Shown piece after piece: positions 58,056 through 64,000 of a DNA stretch of 64,000 nt (positions are counted from its first letter, which is position 1; each line of letters opens with the position of its first letter). Source of the stretch: Comamonadaceae bacterium OTU4NAUVB1 (GTDB taxonomy: Bacteria; Pseudomonadota; Gammaproteobacteria; Burkholderiales; Burkholderiaceae_C); contig CP099605.1 in NCBI GenBank assembly GCA_024372625.1, positions 1,736,001-1,800,000 on the forward strand, in the 5' to 3' direction. The notes beneath the pieces were generated by a model. It made no database searches, was not told the DNA's origin, and was given only the letters and a program-made list of their open reading frames with translations. A program made the position numbers and the translations under genes.

Positions 58056-59533
58056 CCCCGCCGGCCCGACCCGACGCGGAGGCCGCCGTCACGGCCGCCG
58101 AAGCCCTGCGCATCGCCGTCGTCGGCCACACCAACGCCGGCAAGACCTCCCTGCTGCGCACCCTGACGCGGCGCATCGACTTCGGCACGGTGTCCTCGCG
58201 TCCCGGCACCACGCGGCATGTCGAGCGCGTCGATCTGATGGTGGACGGCCGCGCCGCCGTGCGTTTCCTGGACACGCCGGGGTTGGAGGACGCCGTCGGG
58301 CTGGGCGAGCACATCGAGCGCATCGCACCGGCCGACGGCCCCGGCGCGGCCGGCGCGACGCCGCCCGAACGCATCCGCCGCTTCCTGGCCGGCCCGGAGG
58401 CCCATGGCGTCTTCGAACAGGAAGCCAAGGTGCTGCGCACCCTGCTGGACGTCGACGCCGCCTTCCTGGTCATCGACGCGCGCGAGCCGGTGCTGCCCAA
58501 GTTCCGCGACGAGATCGAGCTGATCCGGTCCTGTGCCCGACCCGTGCTGCCGGTGCTGAACTTCGTGCGCGCCGCCGACCATCGCGAACCCGAGTGGCGC
58601 GCCCTGCTGGCGGCCTACGGCATGCACGCCGTAGTGCGCTTCGACGCCGCCGCGCCTTTCGTCGGGGCCGAACGCGACCTCTACCAGGATCTGGTGACCC
58701 TGCTTCGCGAGCGCCGCGCACCGCTGGAGGACGTGATCGCTTTCCTGGGGCGGGAGGCCACCGCGCGCCGGAACGCCGCCGCCGGCCGCATCGCCGAACT
58801 GCTGGTCGACGTCGCGTCGATGCGCCGGACGGCGACGCTCGCCGAGTTCGACGATGCGGCACGGCGCGCACCGTTGCTGTCGGCCCTGCATCAGGCGGTG
58901 TTCGACAAGGCCCAGCGCTGTGCTTCCGACCTGCTCGCGCTGTACGGCTTTCGCGAAGGCGATGCGAGCGAGGCGCCGCTGCCCCTGCTCGAAGGACGCT
59001 GGTCGATGGACTTCTTCAGTCCCGAGGCCATCAAGGACGCCGGGCTGCGCCTGGGCAAGGGTGCGGCGGTGGGCGTGGCCGTCGGCGTGGCGGCCGATCT
59101 GGCGGTGGGCGGACTGTCGCTGGGCGCCGGCGCGGCGCTGGGCGGCGCCATCGGGGGCGCGATCGCGCAGGGCTGGGGGCCGCTCGGCCGCAAGGTGGTC
59201 AACGCGCTGCGCGAGGTGCGCGAGGTGAGCGTGGAGGACGGTGCGCTGCACCTGATCGCGGAGTGGCAGATCGCGCTCGTGCACGCGCTCGCGCATCGCG
59301 GTCACGGCGCCACGGGTCCGGTCGCCGCCGCCGTGGACGGTCCGGGAGCGCACCACGTGGCGCTGGCGGTGCGCGCGGCGCGACCGGCGCGCAATCATGC
59401 CGACTGGGAAGTCAAGGCCGACGGCGCCCGCTGGCGCACGGCCGCCTCGGCGCGCCGCCAGGCCCTGGTGGCCGTCGTGGCGGTCCGCCTGGAAGCGGCG
59501 CTGCGCGACGCCGACGACCCGGCGCCCCCCTGA
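58052..59533 (+). CDS. GTPase/DUF3482 domain-containing protein
   Basis: A 493-residue protein. An Era/TrmE-like GTPase domain occupies about residues 10-200 (G1 VVGHTNAGKTSLL, G2 Thr in RPGTTRHV, G3 DTPGLED; the G4 region reads VLNFVRA rather than NKxD). The DUF3482 domain follows, with a Gly/Ala-rich hydrophobic hairpin (AAVGVAVGVAADLAVGG...) near residues 345-385 that probably inserts in the membrane. It starts with a GTG overlapping the DUF2868 stop. Partnership with the DUF2868 protein at the inner membrane is likely; the process is unknown. Confidence 0.9.
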   Translation: MTPPARPDAEAAVTAAEALRIAVVGHTNAGKTSLLRTLTRRIDFGTVSSRPGTTRHVERVDLMVDGRAAVRFLDTPGLEDAVGLGEHIERIAPADGPGAAGATPPERIRRFLAGPEAHGVFEQEAKVLRTLLDVDAAFLVIDAREPVLPKFRDEIELIRSCARPVLPVLNFVRAADHREPEWRALLAAYGMHAVVRFDAAAPFVGAERDLYQDLVTLLRERRAPLEDVIAFLGREATARRNAAAGRIAELLVDVASMRRTATLAEFDDAARRAPLLSALHQAVFDKAQRCASDLLALYGFREGDASEAPLPLLEGRWSMDFFSPEAIKDAGLRLGKGAAVGVAVGVAADLAVGGLSLGAGAALGGAIGGAIAQGWGPLGRKVVNALREVREVSVEDGALHLIAEWQIALVHALAHRGHGATGPVAAAVDGPGAHHVALAVRAARPARNHADWEVKADGARWRTAASARRQALVAVVAVRLEAALRDADDPAPP

Positions 59534-59610
59534 TCGACCGACGACTACAAGGCGGACGGCCCGCTTGCGCTAAGGTGCGACCTTCGTCGTCCACCCGCAC
59601 CCATCGCACC

Positions 59611-60258
59611 ATGGCCCCCCTTCCTCCCGCCGCCACGCGTCCGGCGCCCCGGCATTTCTCGATGATCCGCGGCTTTCACCTGGCCGACGCCTTCACGCTG
59701 GGCAATGCCGCCTGCGGTGTGGGCGCGGTGTTCCTGGCGATGGCCTACGTCGCCAGCCGGTCGACGGAACTCTTCCTCTGGGGCGCGGCGCTGGCGCCGG
59801 CGGCCTTCGTCTTCGATGTCTTCGACGGCCGGGTGGCGCGCTGGCGGCAGACCCATTCGGCGCTGGGGCGCGAACTCGACTCGCTCGCCGACGTGATCTC
59901 CTTCGGCGTCGCGCCGGCCGCGCTGGCCTTCGCGGCCGGACTCGACGGCGGCTGGGACTGCATCGCACTGATCTATTTCGTGTGCTGCGGCGTCAGCCGC
60001 CTCGCGCGCTACAACGTGACGGCCGAAGCCCTGTCCGAAGGCGCGGACAAGGTGAAGTATTTCGAGGGCACGCCGATTCCGACCAGCGTCGTGCTGGTGG
60101 GCGTGCTGGCCTGGGCCGCGTGGCAGGGCCGGGTCGGCGACGCGGTCTGGGGCGGCGCGTGGACCCTGGGACCGGCCGTGCTCCACCCGCTGGCGCTGCT
60201 GTTCGCGCTGTCGGGCACGCTGATGATCAGCAAGACGCTGCGCATCCCGAAGTTCTGA
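59611..60258 (+). CDS. pssA: CDP-diacylglycerol-serine O-phosphatidyltransferase
   Basis: Makes phosphatidylserine, the precursor of phosphatidylethanolamine. The 215-residue integral membrane protein has the CDP-alcohol phosphatidyltransferase motif split as DVFDGRVAR, then GRELDSLADVIS (D-G-x2-A-R...G...D...D), and NAACGVGAVFLAM near the start. It is of the PssA class II (Bacillus-like) type, common in betaproteobacteria. About five or six membrane helices are visible. The psd gene is not adjacent. Confidence 0.9.
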   Translation: MAPLPPAATRPAPRHFSMIRGFHLADAFTLGNAACGVGAVFLAMAYVASRSTELFLWGAALAPAAFVFDVFDGRVARWRQTHSALGRELDSLADVISFGVAPAALAFAAGLDGGWDCIALIYFVCCGVSRLARYNVTAEALSEGADKVKYFEGTPIPTSVVLVGVLAWAAWQGRVGDAVWGGAWTLGPAVLHPLALLFALSGTLMISKTLRIPKF

Positions 60259-60365
60259 GCCGTTCGACGGCGGTCCGGGCGCGCCGCGATGGCGTGAGCG
60301 GTTCCACCGGCCCATGAAGCCGACGAGGCGCGCATCGGCCTCGAATTCGCCAAGGACCACGTGCC

Positions 60366-62858
60366 ATGACCCCGTCGCCCGCCGCCTTCGCCTCGCATTT
60401 CGCGCGCTCCCCGCTTTTCCCGCGCTCGCCGGTCGCAGCTCGGCCACCCCGTCCGAACCCGCGTGTCGCAGGCCGCGCCGGCCTCGCCGTCACCGCCGTG
60501 GCGGCCCTGCTCGCCGGCTGCGCTGGCATGACGCCCGCCGGGGGTCCGCGCACGGTCACCATCGAGCGCACGGCGCACGGCATCGCGCACGTCACCGCGC
60601 CGGACCACGAGGGCCTGGCCTACGGCACCGCCTACGCCCACGCGCAGGACAACGTCTGCCAGACCGCCGAGCACCTGCTCACGGTGCGTGGCGAGCGGTC
60701 GCTGTTCCTGGGGCCACAGGCGATGGGCGACTTCGGACTCGGGCGCCTGTCGAACGCGCAGATCGACCTGTTCGTGCGCCAGCACATGGACGACGCGACA
60801 CTGGCGCGCGCGGCCGGGTCGATCGGTCCGGACGCCCGGGCCGCGCTGCGAGGCTATGTCGCGGGGTACAACCGCCACCTGCGCGACGTCGGCCCGGGCG
60901 GGCTGCCGGAAGCCTGCCGCGATCGCCCGTGGGTCAGGCCGATGACGCCATCCGACCTGTCGCGCGCCACCGAGCTCTCGATGATCCAGGGGGGCCTCGG
61001 CGCCCTGGCCGGCGCGGTGCTGGCGGCCAGGCCGCCGCCGCCCGCGACGGCCCTGGGCGCCGCCCCCGCCGAGGGTCCGGTCGACCCGCGCGAGGCCGTC
61101 GCCGAGATCGCGCGCCACAGCTTCAACGCCAACCCCGAGGGCGGCGAACTCGGCTCCAATGGCTGGGCCTTCGGCCGCCGGGCCACGCCCGATGGCCGTG
61201 GCGTGCTGCTGGGCAACCCGCACTTCCCCTGGAATGGCACCAACCGCTTCTGGCAGCTCCACCTCACGATCCCGGGCCAGGTCGACGTGATGGGCGCGAC
61301 CGGCGGGCTGAGCCCCGTGGTGGCCATCGGCTTCAACCGGGACGTGGCCTGGACGCACACCGTTTCCACCGGCAAGCGCTTCACGCTCTACGAACTCACG
61401 CTCGACCCGGCCGACCCGACCGTCTACCTCGTCGACGGCCAGCCTCACAGGATGCGCACGCGCACGGTCGAGGTGCCGCTGCCCGACGGAACGACCCTGC
61501 GGCAGACCTTTCACGCCACCGACTGGGGACCGGTGATCGCCCTGCCGCGCGCCGGCCTCGGCTGGACCGCGCAGCGCGCCTACGCCCTGCGCGACGCCAA
61601 CACGCTCAACGTGCGTTCAGTGGAGGGCTGGATGCGCATGGCCCGGGCGCGCAACGTGGCGGAACTGCGCCTGGCCATGGGCAACCAGGGCATGCCGTGG
61701 ATCAACACCCTCGCGGCCGACCGCGATGGCCAGGCGATGGATGCCGACCTGTCGGTGGTGCCGGACGTGTCGGGCGAACAGCTGCGCGCCTGCGCGCCCT
61801 CGCCCGCCGCCGCGGCCCTGTTCAACGCGGCCGGCCTGACCGTGCTCGATGGCGCGCGCAGCGCCTGCGCGTGGCGGCAGGACGCCTCGGCCGCCGCGCC
61901 CGGGCGCATTCCCCCGGCGCGCATGCCGGTGGTGGTCACCGCCGACTGGGTGCAGAACAGCAACGACAGCTTCTGGCTGAGCCAGCCCGACATCGCCCCG
62001 GCGCCCGACGTCTCGCCGCTGGTCGGCGCGGTGGGCACGCCCCAGCGGCTGCGCACGCGCAGCGCCATCCAGGAGATCCGCGCCCGGCTCGCCGGCACCG
62101 ACGGCCTGGCGGGCGACCGCATGGGCGCCGCCGAGGTCCGCCAGGTGATCCTGCGCGACCGCAACCTGGCCGGCGCGCTGGTCGTGGACGACCTCCTCGC
62201 CGCCTGTGGCGCACCGGACCGCGCCGGCCACGCGGCCCTGAGCACCGATCAGGCCACCGGCTGCCGCGTGCTGGCCGGCTGGGACCGCACCAGCACGGCC
62301 GAGGCCCGCGGCGCGCCGCTGTTCCGCGAGTTCTGGCGCCAGGCGAAGGACGTGCCGAGGGTCTGGCGCGTGCCTTTCGACGCACGCCGGCCCGTGGCGA
62401 CGCCCACCGGGCTCGACATGGCCACGCCCGTCACGCGCGAGGCCGTCCTCAAGGCGCTGGGCGACGCGGTGGCCGCACTGCGCGCCGCCGGTTTCGCACC
62501 CGACGCGACGTTGGGCGAGGCGCAATGGCACGACGTGCGCGGCCGGCGCGTGGCGCTGCACGGCGGCGACGAATTCGAAGGCGTGCTCAACAAGCTCGAA
62601 TCGCAGGGACAGCCCCGCATCGCGCCGGGCGGCTATCGCGTCAATTACGGGACCAGCTACCTGCAGGCCGTGACCTTCGACGAGCGCGGACCGGTCGCTC
62701 ACGGCCTGCTCACCTATGGCCAGAGCAGCGATCCCGCCTCGCCGCGCGCCTACGACCAGTTGCCCCTGTTCGCCGCCAGACGCTGGGTGCCGCTGCCCTT
62801 CCATCCGGAGGACGTGCGCGCGCAACGCGAAGGGCCGCCGCTGCGGCTGGACTACTGA
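60366..62858 (+). CDS. Penicillin acylase family protein, lipoprotein (AHL/aculeacin acylase-like)
   Basis: An 830-residue Ntn hydrolase precursor. A long Arg-containing lead and a hydrophobic segment end in the lipobox LLAGC, with Cys52, so it is envelope-anchored. The precursor would be cut before Ser264 in ELGSNGW, giving alpha and beta chains; the sequence that follows (AFGRRATPDGRGVLLGNPHF) is typical of aculeacin A/acyl-homoserine-lactone acylases. It may degrade quorum signals or amide antibiotics, or recycle acyl compounds. The ATG at 60366 gives a long N-terminal lead; a later start is possible. Confidence 0.87.
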   Translation: MTPSPAAFASHFARSPLFPRSPVAARPPRPNPRVAGRAGLAVTAVAALLAGCAGMTPAGGPRTVTIERTAHGIAHVTAPDHEGLAYGTAYAHAQDNVCQTAEHLLTVRGERSLFLGPQAMGDFGLGRLSNAQIDLFVRQHMDDATLARAAGSIGPDARAALRGYVAGYNRHLRDVGPGGLPEACRDRPWVRPMTPSDLSRATELSMIQGGLGALAGAVLAARPPPPATALGAAPAEGPVDPREAVAEIARHSFNANPEGGELGSNGWAFGRRATPDGRGVLLGNPHFPWNGTNRFWQLHLTIPGQVDVMGATGGLSPVVAIGFNRDVAWTHTVSTGKRFTLYELTLDPADPTVYLVDGQPHRMRTRTVEVPLPDGTTLRQTFHATDWGPVIALPRAGLGWTAQRAYALRDANTLNVRSVEGWMRMARARNVAELRLAMGNQGMPWINTLAADRDGQAMDADLSVVPDVSGEQLRACAPSPAAAALFNAAGLTVLDGARSACAWRQDASAAAPGRIPPARMPVVVTADWVQNSNDSFWLSQPDIAPAPDVSPLVGAVGTPQRLRTRSAIQEIRARLAGTDGLAGDRMGAAEVRQVILRDRNLAGALVVDDLLAACGAPDRAGHAALSTDQATGCRVLAGWDRTSTAEARGAPLFREFWRQAKDVPRVWRVPFDARRPVATPTGLDMATPVTREAVLKALGDAVAALRAAGFAPDATLGEAQWHDVRGRRVALHGGDEFEGVLNKLESQGQPRIAPGGYRVNYGTSYLQAVTFDERGPVAHGLLTYGQSSDPASPRAYDQLPLFAARRWVPLPFHPEDVRAQREGPPLRLDY

Positions 62859-62919
62859 CACCCCGGCACCCGCACGTCCAGCCCCCTTCATCCCTCAACG
62901 CCGACCCGTCGAACACCCC

Positions 62920-63585
62920 ATGACCCATCCGATGCCCCACGCCGTTCCCGGCCTCGCCCAGATCGTGCGGCTCGGCGCCGCGCACCCGCTCGATCCGGCC
63001 TGCGACCACTTCTATTTCCTGCGCCACGGCCAGACCGGACGCAACGCGCTGCGCATCTTCCAGGACGTCGACGAGCCCCTGAGCGAACTCGGACTGATGC
63101 AGGCGGCGCGCGCGGCCGGGCGGCTGGCCGGCGAGCCGATCCGCACGGTGGTGTGCAGCGACGCCCGCCGCGCCTTCGACACGGCCAGCGCGGTGGCGGC
63201 CCGGCTCAAGCTCGTGCCGACGCCGGAGGCGCGCCTGCGCGAGCGCCACTTCGGCGCGCTGATCGGCACCTCGTCGGCGAACATCGACTGGGCCTGCGAA
63301 CCCGAGGGCGGCGAGACGCTGGCGCAGTTCGTCGAGCGCAAGCGTGCCGCGCTCGACGCGGCCCTGGCGCTGCCCGGCCCCGTGCTGGTGGTGGCGCACG
63401 GCGGCACGCTCTACGCGCTGGCCGCGCTCCTGGGCGTGCCGGTGGACGCCGGCGTGCTCGGCAACGCCCAGCCGCTGCGTTTCGCGCGCCGCGACGGTGT
63501 CTGGCGGGCCGAGGCGCTGACGCTGCCGCCGATGCCCGGGCAACCGGGAAGCACCGGCCAGGACGCCGGCGCCGCCATCGCCTGA
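62920..63585 (+). CDS. Histidine phosphatase family protein
   Basis: A 221-residue phosphoglycerate-mutase-like phosphatase. The RHG motif is YFLRHGQTGRN near residue 31, the second Arg is in CSDARRAFDTA, the Glu in RLRERHFGAL, and the second His in VVAHGGTLYA. All four catalytic residues are present, so activity is expected; the substrate is not known. It follows the acylase by 61 bases and precedes the DnaJ-like gene. Confidence 0.9.
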   Translation: MTHPMPHAVPGLAQIVRLGAAHPLDPACDHFYFLRHGQTGRNALRIFQDVDEPLSELGLMQAARAAGRLAGEPIRTVVCSDARRAFDTASAVAARLKLVPTPEARLRERHFGALIGTSSANIDWACEPEGGETLAQFVERKRAALDAALALPGPVLVVAHGGTLYALAALLGVPVDAGVLGNAQPLRFARRDGVWRAEALTLPPMPGQPGSTGQDAGAAIA

Positions 63586-63691
63586 GCGGTCTCGGCCGTT
63601 CGCGGCGGTTAGCGGCGTTCCAAGCCGTCCGCCGTGCACCACCGCGAACCGGCCTCTTTTCTTTTCCCTCTCCACCGCCACGTTCATCGCC

Positions 63692-64000
63692 ATGGATTTC
63701 AAGAACTATTACCAGGTGCTCGGTCTGGAGCGCACGGCGTCGGAGGACGACGTCCGCAAGGCCTATCGCCGGCTCGCGCGCAAGTACCACCCGGACGTCA
63801 GCAAGGAAGCCGACGCCGAGCAGAAGATGCGCGACGTCAACGAAGCCAACGACGTGCTGCGCGACAAGGAAAAGCGGGCCGCCTACGACGCGCTGGCCGA
63901 CCGCGTCGCGCGCGGCGGGCGGCCCGATGGCGACTTCCAGCCCCCGCCGGGATGGGACGCAGGCTACGAATTCCACCGGGGCGGCGCCGGCGCGGGTCCG
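63692..64000 (+). CDS. DnaJ-domain chaperone, CbpA-like (partial)
   Basis: The first 103 codons are present; the gene runs off the right edge. It begins with a J domain (residues 3-70): DFKNYYQVLGLERTAS, the HPD motif in KYHPDVSK, and helix 4 with RAAYDALA. A Gly/Pro-rich linker follows. CbpA-type proteins are J-domain partners of DnaK that bind DNA in stationary phase; the C-terminal substrate domain is outside the window, so DnaJ itself cannot be formally excluded. Confidence 0.87.
   Translation, partial: MDFKNYYQVLGLERTASEDDVRKAYRRLARKYHPDVSKEADAEQKMRDVNEANDVLRDKEKRAAYDALADRVARGGRPDGDFQPPPGWDAGYEFHRGGAGAGP

Overview
The window is a contiguous 64 kb piece of a high-GC chromosome. Its gene orders point to a betaproteobacterium of the order Burkholderiales, probably near Comamonadaceae: rimP-nusA-infB-rbfA-truB-typA, smpB divergent from ratA-rnfH, guaB-guaA, exbB-exbD-lpxK-kdsB-adk, DUF2868/DUF3482 GTPase pair, and TadA carrying a hydrolase tail. 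No plasmid, phage or CRISPR signal dominates. There are no rRNA or tRNA genes. Both edges cut genes: an Opp/Dpp-type ABC ATPase at the left and a DnaJ-like chaperone at the right.

Left part (0-16.4 kb): an MFS transporter, then the translation-factor operon rimP-nusA-infB-rbfA-truB-typA, which has a promoter plus intrinsic-terminator leader and ends at a perfect 36-bp palindromic terminator. Next come a secreted-repeat lipoprotein, a WcaF-like acetyltransferase, smpB, ratA-rnfH, a DUF4124 protein and the guanine nucleotide genes guaB and guaA.

Middle-left (16.4-24 kb) is the most accessory-looking stretch, with lower GC and larger intergenic gaps. It holds a Fur-box-preceded DUF2325 protein, a DUF72 protein, a tadA gene fused to a decayed haloalkane-dehalogenase-like domain, an LD-carboxypeptidase, a small orphan gene, a class III cyclase-FHA protein, and an atypical tyrosine recombinase whose upstream region is framed by a 10-bp inverted repeat.

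Middle (24-46.9 kb): a tightly overlapping minus-strand operon mltG-tmk-holB-pilZ, followed by tatD and a periplasmic ankyrin protein; ygfZ; a cstA/ybdD module behind a Cache-domain two-component system and a thioesterase-GNAT fusion; an esterase; an iron-type alcohol dehydrogenase; sbcB, cls, clpS-clpA, icd, a DUF192 protein and xseA.

Right part (47-64 kb): exbB-exbD-lpxK-Trm112-kdsB-adk (energy transduction and LPS precursor synthesis), an asparaginase divergent from lexA across two SOS boxes, a small unknown gene, a 2-hydroxyacid dehydrogenase, an ABC exporter followed by a 24-residue membrane peptide gene, the DUF2868/DUF3482 pair, pssA, an Ntn-hydrolase acylase lipoprotein, a histidine phosphatase and the DnaJ-like gene. 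Most of the window is ordinary core genome. The best candidates for something undescribed are the recombinase with its inverted repeats, the decayed TadA fusion, the cyclase-FHA protein, the 24-residue peptide gene and the thioesterase-GNAT fusion.
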